Shown here: positions 52,977-64,000 of the stretch, piece by piece
How the letters are laid out: each line of letters begins with the position of its first letter
How positions within the stretch are numbered: the stretch's first letter is position 1
Source of the DNA: Deuterostichococcus epilithicus
Lineage: Eukaryota > Chlorophyta > Trebouxiophyceae > Prasiolales > Stichococcaceae
NCBI GenBank assembly: GCA_033439295.1
Contig: JAVTLE010000015.1
Location: 1,922,001 to 1,986,000 of the forward strand
DNA length: 64,000 nucleotides
Direction of reading: 5' to 3'
Position numbers and translations under genes: made by a program
The notes under the pieces: generated by a model
Database searches by the model: none
The model's input: the letters and a program-made list of their open reading frames with translations, nothing else
Told to the model about the DNA's origin: nothing

Positions 52977-54931
52977 ATGACGACCGCGCTCGCGAAGATC
53001 GCGTCCCACATCGGCAGCGCCCGCAAGTTTGGCAAGGCGGCCGGGCTGCTGCGCCAGCTGCTCGCCAGCGGCACGCTGGCGCTGGAGCACGGACCCGCCG
53101 TCTTTGCCGCGCTGCGGGCCGCGATGGCGCAGCCGTCCAGGGTGCGGTTGTGGCCAGGTCCAGGCTGGGCGGACGTGTCCCTGACAGACCCTCACAGCTC
53201 TGAATGTTCAAGGGTGCTGGCGAATCGGCATGATGTGACTGCGCTGTTGTCACTGCTTTTCAGGCGGACCAGCCGGAGCTGCGGAAGGAGTACACAAAGC
53301 TGTTTACCGCCGCCAGCAAGGCCAGGCACCTGTTCTCGCAGTCGGAGCTCAGCGAGCTGGACGTCTATGGCGTCTGGGCGGTGCTCCGCCCACAGGTGGG
53401 ACCGATTGTCCTCTCCGTTGAAGATTGCAAGACGCCGGTGGCTGCAGGTCGCGACATCCGCAATGCACCGCGTCGATCGCCCGTGCTGCCTGCCACGGCG
53501 CCGAGCGTGAGGAGACGCATCCAAGTCGAACCATGCAGTGCAGTATCAGAGGCACAGCATTGTGTCTGCCTGCAGCTGGCAACGGACGACTCCTTCCAGT
53601 TCAACAGGGTGCTGGGACAAATCAAGCAGGCCGTCGCCGGGCTGCCAGAGGCGTCCGCTGATGATGACGCCGTCATGGCGGCACTGCAGGTGTCTTGCTG
53701 ACGCGCTGGCAACTGTGCGCGGCATGGCAAGAGCCACATGGTTTCAGCTGCAGGCAGATGAGCAAACACCGTACAATGTCATGATCTGGCTGTCTCCTGC
53801 TGGAAATGAATCACCCATCGCACGGAATGAACACCTTCGAGTGCTGTCCTTGAACGCGTGTGCTTGCGCGCTACAGGCGAGGTTACAGGACGGTGCTGGC
53901 GCCCCTGCGCAGCCATCAGGTCAGCAGGACGCGGCAGCGAGCGGCCAGCGAGCCACGGACGATGGCGCACAGCCGGCTGCGGGACCGGGGAGCCCTGCAG
54001 CTGCCGCCGCGGCGGCGCAGCCGGCGCCGGGTGTAGCGGGCGCGGCAGCCGCCGGCGAGACCCTAAACCTTAAGCGGCCTGCGGCTGAGGCGGACCCCTT
54101 CGGCCTGGACGCCGTGGAGAATCAGCAGAAAGCGCTCCGGAAGGCGCAGCAGGAAGCTGCGGCCTGGAGCCCAGAGGTGCGCAGGCCCCGGCGCAACTCA
54201 GCGGCTGCCGCAGTGTGCCTGCCTCGCACAGGATGCGCCGGCCGCCTCGAGGGCGGCAGACGTGAACCCGGGCGTGATTAAGCACGCGGAACGAGGGCAT
54301 CTCCACATGTGAAGATGCCCATGTTGGAGCTGTGAAGCAGGCGATGTGTTGCATGGTGCAGGAGGCGGGGTGCATGCGACGGGCGGCGCTGCTGGACTGC
54401 TTCGACAGCATGACCGCTGCCTGCGTCAATGCCTGGGCGCAGCTGTCCACGGAGATCGCCATAGAGGTGGGCGGGCGGCTCCCCAGAAATGGGAATGCCT
54501 GTGCCAGAAACACGTCGTGCTCCTGCGATGAGGGTTTAGCTTTGCCGATGGCACGCCGGGCTGCCTGCGCACAGCCGCCCATGAGCATGCGTCTGCGCAC
54601 GGTGCGATTTCAGCCAGAAGGCGTGCTGGCTTGCGTCACTGGCTCACTGCCGCAATGATGTTCATCCTTGAAGCTTCCTATGCGCCGCCCGGCGCAGGAG
54701 CTGGCCAACCACCGGGGCAGCTTCAGCCCGGCGCAGCAGCAGCGCATCACGGAGCTGCACCATTTCGCCAAGCAGCAGCGCATCACGCGGCAACGGGGCC
54801 CCTCAGCGGCGGACAAGCGGCGGGACACCACCACCTTTGAGGCCGCGCGCAAGAGCTGGAGCACCAGGACAGTGTCTGCGCGCGGTACCATCATGACCGG
54901 TGACCACACCCCCCCCCGCTTGTCATGTTGA
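52977..54931 (+). CDS. unrecognised 349-aa helical protein
   Basis: I do not recognise the family. Exons 52977-53141, 53264-53395, 53576-53689, 53877-54176, 54362-54466, 54698-54931 join in consistent phase to 349 aa. The N-terminal half is alpha-helical (IASHIGSARKFGKAAGLLRQ; KEYTKLFTAASKARHLFSQ; DDSFQFNRVLGQIKQAVAGL). A disordered Ala/Gln/Gly/Pro linker follows. The C-terminal part has DPFGLDAVENQQKALRKAQQ, MRRAALLDCFDSMTAACVNA and NHRGSFSPAQQQRITELHHF, ending basic (AADKRRDTTTFEAARKSW). No signal peptide or membrane span. The start ATG follows an in-frame region with no similarity to the rest. Whether the last exon reads to 54931 or splices on is uncertain. Confidence 0.7.
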
Positions 54932-56630
54932 GTCGCATGTCGCGTGCAGCATGCCGTTCATGCATCAGCGCGCTGCTGTGCTGGCCCCTGAATCGCCCAT
55001 GCCACCTCGGGAACACGTGCATGTAGCCGCAAGCCTGACAGAAGTCTGACTGCCGGCATCTCGCTCACCTGCGGCTTGCAATTCAGCTTCTGGGTGTGTT
55101 TCATGGGTCAGCAACAACCTGCGGTGCATGCACGCAGGCGATCACAAGTCGGAGACATGGCTGGGCTAGGCGTGCAGGCAACTGACGCAGACGATGGCTG
55201 TGCGCTCATGGTGCTTTCCGGCTGGATGCAAGTCGCACAGGTGCTGGGGCTTGAACCTTTGGAGGTTCTCAGCCAAGGCTGGTCGCTGTGACAACGGTAT
55301 ATACCTGAACATCACGAGTGTAGCTGCTCGGCTGTTTCGGCTCTGGAAATCTCAACCGGTGGCGAGGGCGGGCACAAGAGTCATCTTGCAACATTCCCGC
55401 CGCCATTTCATCTGCCTGACCACGTCGTCATTTGGTAAGCTTTACCCGCTGAACGAAGTCGAATGTGTGGCCGTCACTGCCGCCATGCATAACCCCCGCT
55501 CACGTTGCGAGGACAGTGACTTGCGAGGGCCTTAGAAGGCAGCGACACTGCCCTCTTGCAGCCGCCGTCTCCCACGAACCCGAACACCCTCCCGGTTTCA
55601 GCTCAGCCCAGCCCGAGTCATATCAGGTGCCTGCTGTGGTTTTGCTCTTGCCTGGCCAGCACCGCTCGAGTGCATTCTGCCCGCCAGCGCTTTGGGAGTG
55701 TTTTTCATCGTTGCTGGACACTGAAAGCCGCCTTGCTACCTCGGCGGGAATTGGCGGGTGTCAGACAGGATGTCAGACGGGCATCAGGGACTCTCATCGA
55801 ATCTCCATCCAGATCGCAACAGGATCTTCATTCAGCTAACATCCAGGTACATCCCAGGTACGCTGCTGCCCTAAGCGCGGTGATGCGAGGTCTGCTTGAC
55901 ACAAAGCAAGTTGCTGGTGTTGCGTCTGTGAAGCCCTGCTCTACGCATCGGTGCACGTCTGAATATTCGACGCGAGAACCTAGCCAAGGTGAGCATACAC
56001 CTCTCGTGACGCACCCGAGCCACTGCAGGACAGCTGCACGCCGAATTGTTTGTCGCGCCGACTGACGGTCGGCCGACCAGCTGGCCAGCTCTTGCGTGTA
56101 TCCACCGTCCAATCGTACACCCAGCATCACGGTCAGACCTCTGCTACCAGGTTTTTCCTGGGGCTCGACTGACGGGTCGTTTAGTGGTCGCCCGGTTGAT
56201 GGGACAGCACTCAGAGGCTTTCGCGCACTCGCCAGCTCTTGCAGTCTTGATCCAGGCGTTTCACGTGTCGCCAATGCATCCAGCAGGGCGCGCGTGAAGG
56301 CTAGCACCCCAGCGCTTGCGAAGGGGCAGCTTTTCCACAAGCAAGCGAGCTAATTTTTCGTCCGAACATGACGCCCCAGTCAGGACTATGCAGACGCTGT
56401 CACTCAATGCTTGCACTGGCCTTTGATAGGGCTGCGCAGGCAAGTTTCCGCGCTCACTTGGCCGTGGCTTGCAAGCAACGACAACATCTCGTATGACTAA
56501 CTAAGCAGCTTCCGGCGCCTTCCAGACGAAGTGCGCCGAGCGCGCGACGGTCCGTCGGCTGCGAGTTTTGAGTGTAGACTCACTCATGTCTGACGCCTGT
56601 TTCTGAAACACACAGGGTGCCGGTGCCCCG
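54932..56630. other. long intergenic, no gene supported
   Basis: About 1.7 kb with open frames on both strands near 55550-56340. None shows domains, splice-consistent exons or signal peptides. It probably contains the promoter of the next gene. Confidence 0.45.
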
Positions 56631-59201
56631 ATGGAGCCCGGCCCTCTGGGCCAACTGGCGGAGGGCCTCGGGGCGGCGCTCACGCTGCAGCCGCGAGTGG
56701 CAGCCACGGCGTCCGATGGACTCAGAGACTACCTAGACAACGCGCTAGCTCACGCGTTTCCGCGCGCAGCCAGCTGCAGGTGGGCGCCCACACCGGCTGC
56801 ATACCTCACGTGACTAGGATCCTCCGCCAGCTACCAGATCTCCCACAAAGGTTTACGTCTTTTCTGCCTGCAGCGCAGCGAAGACAGCACCTGCACGTGC
56901 GAGTTCTCGCCTGTGAGTGAGCAGCTGCTGCACGTTCTGACACTGAAGCTCCTGCCACCTCTGTGGCATGCAGCATCGAGGTCACTGTGGGGCGCAAGGT
57001 CTTCATAGCCACAGCATGCAGCACCAGCGTGAGCCAGCCGCTGCTCGCCATCCGCAGCCGCGATCTCGCGCGCGAGTCGCTGGTGCGCGGCCTGGAACAG
57101 TCGCAGCACGACTTGCTACGAGCCGCGGTGCCGCTGACCAGCAAGCCGGGCAAGTGGCGGCCCTTCCGGCGCCGCTCAGCGGACTGGTTGACCGACAACG
57201 CCGAAGCCAGCGCCACGGTGTACCTGCAGCTGGCGTCTCCTCACAACGTCTTCAGTTCGCAGTGAGTGATGCCTCGTCTGCCGCGGCTTGCATGCGGGCG
57301 CTGCATGCAACACAGCCGCAGCGCCTGCAGCTCTCAACATGTTGGCTGCGAGCGGCCCTGTGCTCGGGTCCTCACATCAGCCACGAGCAACTCCACTGCG
57401 TACCGCATAGCTTGGTGCTGTGAGTCACTCTCACACAAGGAGCTGCGGGCGCACATGGACTGAGGCATCGGCCAACGACTAATGCTGAACTGGGTGCCGT
57501 GTGCCGTGGAACTCCGTGTCAGCCTGCTCGCTCGCACCGCAACCGGCTTGCGAACCCTGGAGCTCTGGCTACCTCCAGGGACACCTGCGTGCTGGAGGGC
57601 CTCGCGGTTCTGCTGGGCCTGCAGCTGGCGCCCATCCTGCCGATGCTCAAGCGCACCTCGCGGCGCGGCACCAGGAAGGGGGTCCTCGACCCTGACGATG
57701 CCGAGGCGCCCACGCGCGTGGAGAAGGTGAAGCGCCGCAGCAGCGAATTCGTCATCAGCATGGCGCGCAAGAGCGGCACCTTCCTGGAGTGAGTGCACCT
57801 TCCCCACCTCTGCGCTTTCTTCCGCTCATGCCTCTTCTGACAGGATCGCAGCAGGAAATGCTGTGCTGGACTGTTGTGTGGTCAACAGCAGGGGCTGCTT
57901 GTGAATGCAAACTGCTCTAGCAACGGCAGCATCCTGGCCAGTCCCTATCACGACGGCAAGTTTTGGTGGCATACAAGCGAGACCCTGGTGATCTGATCTG
58001 AAGCGCTCTACTGTGTCTGCCGCAGGCGCCTCATCTCCCTGGGCAGCGACACGCCGTCCGTCGACAGCTTCGGCCGCGCCTCGCCCGAGGGCGGCCACCG
58101 CAACCTGTCAGACACCCGCCTGCGGTCGATGATGACGCAGGAGTCTATTCCGGAGGGGCTGCCGAGTGGTCGCAGCCTGTCACTCAAAGTGCGCCACGCG
58201 CCCGCGCCTTCAGCGGCCCACCTGGACAGCCTGCTGTTTGCGTCGTCGACCGTCGGCAGCTCGAGCGCGGCCAGCCCGGTCGCCAGCCCGGCCGGCTCGT
58301 CTCGGCTCGACGGCTGGCAGCCGGCGCCCGCCGCGCGACCGCCTCTGGCGCCGCCGTCCAACCCCTTTGGGCAGCAGGACGCGGCGCCTTGGCCGTGCGA
58401 AGGCAAGTTACCGCCCAACCCCTTTGCAAGGGCGGGCTACGCCGACTGGGACACCATGGGCGGCCCAGCGGTCTTCGAGGGTGACGGCTTCGACTCGGAC
58501 ACCACCGCCTTTGCCAGCCAGGCGACGCGGCTGCCCTTCACGCGCGGTGGGCGCGGCCTGTTCGCCACCGACGACCAGGTGTCTCCCTCCTCCATGCCAA
58601 GTCTCCTGCTTGCTGCATCGGTTTCCAACTGCTGTGTTGCATGCGACGGCCGTCACCACTTTGCCATGCCACAGTTCGCCCACATCAGCAGCGCGCATGC
58701 CGACAGGTGTGGCTGCCCGGCGGCATGCTGTGGGACGGGCAGCAGCTGCGGCAGCGCGCCGCGGTGCCGCTGCCCACCGACGGTGGCCTGTCGGTCGACA
58801 GCGCCGCCAGGGAGGGCTGTGAGGCTCCGCCGCCGCCGCGGCCGCAGCCTCTGGTCCCCGACTTGCCGCGGGAGCGGCTCAGCCGCCACAGCCTGGACGC
58901 GCCCGCCACGCCGCAGGGGCTGCAAAGCCTGCGCGTCCGCCGGCGTGCGACACCGCAGGCCATGGAGCGGCTGCACGCGCTGGCGGCCGGCGCCAGCGAC
59001 GCGCACCCCTCGGACGATGACTGCCAGACGTCGCCTGCCAGCCCAGCCCAAAAGGCGGCAGCGCGCGCCTTCCTAGGAGCCTGGCGGCTGACAGCCGGCG
59101 CGAGCGCTGAGCAGCGGCTGTCGCTGCAGGGGCTGGAACCCTTCCTCATCGGTGGCATCACCAGCTGGCTCCTGTACAACTTCGTGCGCGGGCTGTTGTG
59201 A
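56631..59201 (+). CDS. unrecognised 577-aa protein with C-terminal membrane anchor and NPF motifs
   Basis: Exons 56631-56779, 56874-56912, 56974-57261, 57579-57788, 58026-58578, 58707-59201 close in phase to 577 aa. The N-terminal part is structured (MEPGPLGQLAEGLGAALTLQ; IEVTVGRKVFIATAC; PLLAIRSRDLARESLVRGLE), followed by a hydrophobic helix (LEGLAVLLGLQLAPILPML) and a basic Ser-rich stretch (VKRRSSEFVISMARKSG). The middle is disordered with two NPF tripeptides (PPSNPFGQQ, PPNPFARAG), which in other proteins bind EH domains of endocytic adaptors. The protein ends LEPFLIGGITSWLLYNFVRG, a likely tail anchor. An organelle-surface or endocytic role is only a guess. Confidence 0.7.
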
Positions 59202-60344
59202 AGTCCTGCTAACCTGGAAAATTTACTGACGTGAGCCTATTGGTTACGGGAGAGGGGATTCTTTGCTGGGATAGCGTCGTAGGTACCACACAACTACACC
59301 ATAACTCATCTACCGCTAGGTTCAAGTCAAACTTAGTCACATCTTGCCGATGGTGGTATGCTGAGCAGCGCCGTAGCGGGCCGAGGCATGTCAGATGCCG
59401 GAGCTCGGCGCTGCGAATCTCATATCCAGTAACGATAGCTAACCTTCCTATTCTAGACATTGCGCCGCTGGGCGGTGAGCGGCAGTGACCGAAGCCGGTG
59501 TCAGCAGCCGCTCGATAGTTACGGCTGATGAAGTTTCGTTTTCGATATGCGGAATGTTCAGCCTATGCGTCTGCGTGGGTCCAGGTGGGAGCACTGCAGA
59601 TTTGACACGGCGCTGAATTCGTGCGAGCTCCCAGCCTCAGTCCTTTGATTGGCATGCCCGTCAGTTGGCGTGTTGCAGTGCTGCAGAATCTCAGCAGTTT
59701 CAACAGCGTATTTGATTTTGGCAAAGCAGTTTTGTGCACTTGGGCACAAATCTGTTGCGTCATTCTGGGGTGCGTGGCTACTCCTGAGCGGCGTCGGTGG
59801 TCAGCTCAGGGATGATTTTCAGATGACATGGTGAAATTCGCACCGTCTTGCAATTTTACACTGTCTTGATGTTGGAACGGTTTGTAAGCACCCGCTGCCA
59901 ATTAGCCTGCTTGATGAATAACCGCACTGCTGGCGCCGGTGCTGACGACGCCCATGCTTGCACCCCGAGTGTCTTGCCCGATCCGCCCAAGCCTCCTTCA
60001 CTTCGCACTCAACTGGTTGTGTCGACAAAAGAATACGACGGGCTAACGTGCACCTGCTGCACGATGTAGTATCGCGCTCCATCGTTTGTGCCTGACTGCC
60101 TGCGGTCCTCGTGTGAAATACGAGATATGCAGGGTATAGGCTTGGCGCTGAGAGTTGACGTAACCCAGCTTCAAATTCCTCTAACAGCTGACGGTGCAAT
60201 TGCCCCGCGCAGCAATCAGTGATCGCTGCGTCTGTGGCTTGGCACCAGATCTGACGTGCCTCACCACGTCCCAGCATTGTATGCGCGAGGGGCGCCTGCC
60301 GAGCCAGCAGGTGGCACAGCGGCGGGGCGCATCCGCAGGACGCA
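59202..60344. other. intergenic, no gene seen
   Basis: AT-richer than the flanks, with short frames only on both strands. It should include the promoter of the expansin-like gene. Confidence 0.45.
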
Positions 60345-63300
60345 ATGGGTGCAGCTAGGGGCTTGCTGGCGCTGGCACTGCTCGCGTGCGCCTGCGGACT
60401 CGCTGCAGCGCAGACGCTGCCGGGTGTGCTGCCCCTTGACGCGGGCTGGATCATGGGCCGGTCCACATCCTTCACCGTCGCCGAGGTGCGAAAGGAAACC
60501 CCCAACGGCAGGCGGTTGGCCGGTAACAGCACACCCCACGCCGCGCCAGTCCCTGCTGCTGCTGACCTCTTCGTGTAGTTCTAATCTGAAATGGATGCAC
60601 TGCTGGGGAGGTTGTTATGAACCCACACCCAGAGGAGGGCTGGACATCCGCAACCCACACGGCAAATACGACTCGAGTAGTGTGCGACACTGTGTGTGCC
60701 TTCTCAGCGCCCCTGGCTCCGTCGTCTGGGCGGTCCGTCGTTGTCCTAAGTTCTCTGAGCGGGTGCGAAGGGTGCTCGTTTGCCATCGCAATGAGACTCG
60801 GATTCCTTTGAGGCCCCCCGCCTCTTCAAGAAGAAGTGCCTTGTGGGGCGGGGATGGCACCGCAAGTTTGCTGGTGCAAGGCGACAGGGCTGGCCACCGC
60901 CCCTCGAGGAATAACATATCCTCCGTGCAGCTCCCGTCCAGTCGAAAGAGGCCGCGACTACGGCCAACGAAAGCTCAAGCGGCTGTCGCATGAGGCGCAG
61001 CGCCGTGTGTCCGAGACATGCCCAGGATCGCCGACTCTGACGCCAATGCTTCACACAATGCACAGGAACGAGCGGGCGCTGTGCTCGCCGGGACCTGCGG
61101 CTATGGCGACCTGTCATCGACGGTGTACCCCGGCGGTTTTGTGGCGGCGGTGTCTGCTGCCCATGTCGCCAGCCAGTGCGGCAGCTGCGTGCAGATCCGG
61201 TGCCTGCAGGCAAGTTTCCCATTTCGTGGTTTGGAGCAGCATGCATTCAGCCAGGCATGTTCGTTCGTCAGATTGGCGCAGTCAACAGCATGTAGCAAGG
61301 TGCAGCAGAATGTCGCTGACGGTATTCAGCAAGAGGTCAGGCACTCTCCAAAAGGTGTCACAGCAACGCTGCCGCTCAATGTGCTCGTTTGCTGTCTTGC
61401 GCAGGCCAATTGCACGAGCATCGCGCCGGTCACTGTGCAAGTGGTGAACGCCTGCGAGACGTGCAGCCCAAACGAAGTAAAGCTGCCGCTGGACATATAC
61501 TCGAGCAGGCTCATCCCTGTGGCCCAGCAACCCGTGTTCATCCAATACCGGCTGGTGAGATAGAGGTTTCATTTTCAATGCAAGATCGGCCTCTGCATAT
61601 ACACTGCTGTATACCCAAGCCTGGCTTGTATCTCAAACTTCTTTGACATGCTGTGCGCGTTGTGCTGCATGGTTTGCGTTTGCGCACAAGCACAGCAGGC
61701 TGCTGTGTGCCTCAGCCTGGCCAAGCTCCCTGCTCCCAAATGTGCAGGTGTCCTGCACGCCGGCGGGCACCATCGTGGTGCGGGTGACCGCCGCCACACC
61801 GGCTGTCGGCGGCATCACCCTCTCGCTCGCGTTCCTGTCTGTGATGGGGCCGGCCTCCGCCATTGCAGGCGTCCAGGTCCAGTCAGGTAGGCAGCAGGGG
61901 CGCCTATCAAGCAGTTGTGGAATTGTGATCTGCTGCCAAGACTCCAGATGGGCAGTGTTGCCTTGGGTGCCGATGTGCCTGCCCACTGTCGCATCATGTG
62001 CACAGCACGCTGTGCACATGGCGATGTACAGGGTCCCCAGAGCGGGTTAGGGACAGCCATATGGGTGCTCCAGACACCCTCATCACTGCTCGCTCGTCTT
62101 GCAGGCGCTGGCGCCTGGCAGCCGCTGCTGCCCGTGCCAGACTCTGCGCAGTGGCGCGCGGCTGTGGCAGGCGCCGCCCCCTACAGCGTACGCATCCAGA
62201 GCTCCCTGTCGCAGATTCTGGTGCTGCCCAGCGTGGTCACGAATGCAGTCGTCGGCGACTATGTGTCCACCGGGCAGCTGGCAGGTATGCTCCCGCTCTG
62301 CTGGCTCTGGCCATTCTGTCAAAGGTGCCGGCTGCATCGGCGCATCACAACGTTGACCGTCTTGCAGCCCGCACGGCGACTGCACGCATTTGGGCTGATG
62401 CTGTATGCGCGCTCCCGCAGGCTACCCTGGTGTCCCACCCATCGTTGCCGCTGCTGCGCGGCCGCCTCCCCTTGCGGTGAGGCAGGCAAGCTCATCGGCT
62501 TTCCCTGCGTCCCGTGCCCACAAAGCGGCGCCGCCGCTTGCCCGGCGCACTGCTGGTGCTGCCAGGCTCGTTCGACTCCGCTGCGTGCTTGACGCCGCGC
62601 CTTTGACTGGTCACAGGGCGCCGTTGGTCCCCCGCCGCCTTCCGTGCTGCTGACGGCGACACCTCCACCGGCCCTTGCGCCATCTGCCGGCATGCTGGAG
62701 CCGGGCTTGGCGCCTGCACCGGGGCAGATCGCTCCTTCACCAGGCAAGGCCTTCCCTGGCAGCAGCAGCTATCAAATCCCAAACGCCGCCTGATGTGGCT
62801 GCATGGCGGTGGGGGGTGGGCCTCGTCTCCACACCTTGTGACGCCACTTACTCGGCGTTGTGGATTCCTTGAGCTGTCGCACCCTGTGGCGGTTGCAGAT
62901 GTAGGCTGTCGCAAAGTCGAATGATCGTTCAGTGTGGCCCTCCTACAGAAGCGGCTGCGGCGGTTACGATGCTGGTGCAGCTCAATGGGACAGATGTGGC
63001 GCCGCTGAGCGTCGACAACTCCGCGGTGCTGCAGCTCGTGACCGCCAACCTGGTGGCCAACGTTACCAGCGGCGAAGTGAACATCACCCAGCCCCAGGTG
63101 GGTGGCAACGTGCATAGTCGGACTGCGGCGCATGCATGATGTTGTGGCACAGTCCAGCGCCGTGCGGCTGGGACTCAGTGCCGGCGTGCCTTCCTGTCTG
63201 GCAGAGCTCTACTCGCACTGTGCCCCGCTTTGGATCATCGAAAGGCTGCATCATCATGACATCACCCTGGGATGGTGACCCCGGGACTCCCGCTGCAGGC

Positions 63301-64000
63301 GGCCATGGCGTCCCGCAGGATGCTGCGCGCGGCCGCGGCGTCCGACACTGTGGAAGTCGGCATCGTTGTCGGCACAACCAACGCTGCGGAGGCCGCCGCC
63401 GTGCTGCAGACGCTTGGCGCCGCCGTGACGGACAATGTCTTCCCGGACCGCCTCACCTCCGCCGGTGCGCAGCTCCGTTTTCATCTCTTGAAGCCAATTG
63501 CATGCACGGCAGGACAATCATTGAAGGCAGGCATGCACGATCTGCAAGCCCATGCAGCAGCTTTCGGCTTGCCGTCGCCGTCTCTCAATCCGCAATGCTT
63601 ACCATTGCAGGGGGCAGTGACGGATGCTGCTCCGTTTCTGGCTGCAGGCTTCGGTGTCGACACCATGTCCATCGGCTTCATCAGCCCTGCGGCCACGACC
63701 GTGTCCTCGCCGGGCGCCGCCGTTGATGGTGCAACGACCCCCGACTTTGCCGGCGCGCCAGCGCCGGTTGCGGACACCACCACTAAGCAGTCGAGCGGCC
63801 TGCCTGTCGGCGCCATCATCGGCATCGCAGTCGGCGCCGCCGTCCTGCTGGCACTCGCAGGTCAGCCACTGCTCCGTCTGCCCTCGGTTGCCGGCCGCGC
63901 ATGTCTCGCCCGGGGCTGGATTACCATTTGAAGCACAGCGGTGTATTGAACACCCTGTCATGGCAAGATCCACAACGACTGCACGAAAAGGTAGTTGGCA
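60345..64000 (+). CDS. secreted expansin-like protein with extra ectodomain and transmembrane segment (3' truncated by window)
   Basis: Signal peptide MGAARGLLALALLACACGLA. Exons 60345-60485, 61066-61209, 61405-61554, 61748-61886, 62105-62284, 62421-62476, 62617-62743, 62949-63097, 63299-63464, 63648-63860, phases consistent. The double-psi beta-barrel (GH45-like) part shows GTCGYGDL, CGSCVQIRCLQ, ANCTSIAPVTVQVVNACETC and a VSCTPAG start of the expansin C-terminal (CBM63-like) fold with GAWQPLLPVPD. A Pro-rich linker follows, then a domain with paired halves (TMLVQLNGTDVAPLSVDN ... DTVEVGIVVGTTNAAEAA) resembling SEA-like repeats of algal surface proteins, and a transmembrane helix (LPVGAIIGIAVGAAVLLALA). 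Introns 2 and 7 are GC-AG. Expansins normally are free wall proteins, so a membrane-bound form is unusual. The cytoplasmic part lies beyond the window. A short exon between exons 1 and 2 may be missing. Confidence 0.8.

Noticed and set aside
54932-56630. Minus-strand 170-aa and plus-strand 169-aa open frames
   Set aside because: They overlap each other, lack domains or signal peptides, and have no splice-consistent partners.

Overview
This window looks like nuclear DNA of a green alga (Chlorophyta, perhaps a trebouxiophyte). The evidence is GC-rich coding sequence, many short exons separated by introns of roughly 90-700 bases, donors mostly of the form GTGCG/GTGAG, plant-type orthologues (PAC1-like proteasome subunit, eIF3m, Miro, SAS10/neuroguidin, a plant-type 2OG oxygenase, an expansin-like protein), and a cluster of Ala/Pro/Thr-rich secreted proteins typical of algal cell surfaces. 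Scattered N bases (for example near 9379, 9452, 9582, 9640, 10913, 28310-28320 and 50957) show a draft assembly. I saw no tRNA, rRNA or CRISPR array.

Layout. 0.4-7.3 kb (-): a 12-exon SSU-processome protein that mixes SAS10/UTP3 and LCP5/neuroguidin features. 7.9-12.1 kb (-): an unrecognised Ser/Pro/Ala-rich protein. 12.6-17.9 kb (+): mitochondrial Rho GTPase Miro, 14 exons. 18.3-22.9 kb (+): a Gln/Gly-rich bZIP factor with a long helical C-terminus. 23.9-29.6 kb (-): three tandem genes for small secreted Ala-rich proteins that start with a signal peptide and an R-K-x-L-Q type motif and end in S/A-G-R(R)-stop. 30.1-36.6 kb (+): two tandem secreted proteins with a conserved Cys module, an R-x-L-L-Q motif, a long Pro/Thr/Ala-rich stalk and a GPI-like hydrophobic tail. 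36.87-43.0 kb: a 6.1-kb DNA transposon with 159-bp terminal inverted repeats and a 7-bp target duplication. 43.4-45.4 kb (+): proteasome alpha-type 4. 45.6-48.0 kb (-): 2OG-Fe(II) oxygenase, sharing a short divergent intergenic region with eIF3m (48.4-52.1 kb, +). 53.0-54.9 kb and 56.6-59.2 kb (+): two unrecognised proteins, the second with a C-terminal membrane anchor and two NPF motifs. 60.3 kb to the window end (+): a secreted expansin-like protein with a further extracellular domain and a membrane span, cut by the window edge.

For eight genes I chained exons by hand. For seven of them every splice phase and the total length close into one reading frame: SAS10-like 714 aa, Miro 673, PSMA4 257, 2OG oxygenase 358, eIF3m 415, and the unknown 349 and 577 aa proteins. 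The first Cys/PT-rich protein closes at 428 aa. Two genome-level peculiarities emerge. At least eight introns begin with GC instead of GT, each forced by reading frame and protein homology. In four places an exon edge with its splice site is duplicated inside or beside the adjacent intron. Housekeeping functions (ribosome biogenesis, translation, proteasome, mitochondrial dynamics) are interspersed with cell-surface genes. There is no operon-like logic, but the 23.9-36.6 kb block is a coherent cell-surface cluster.
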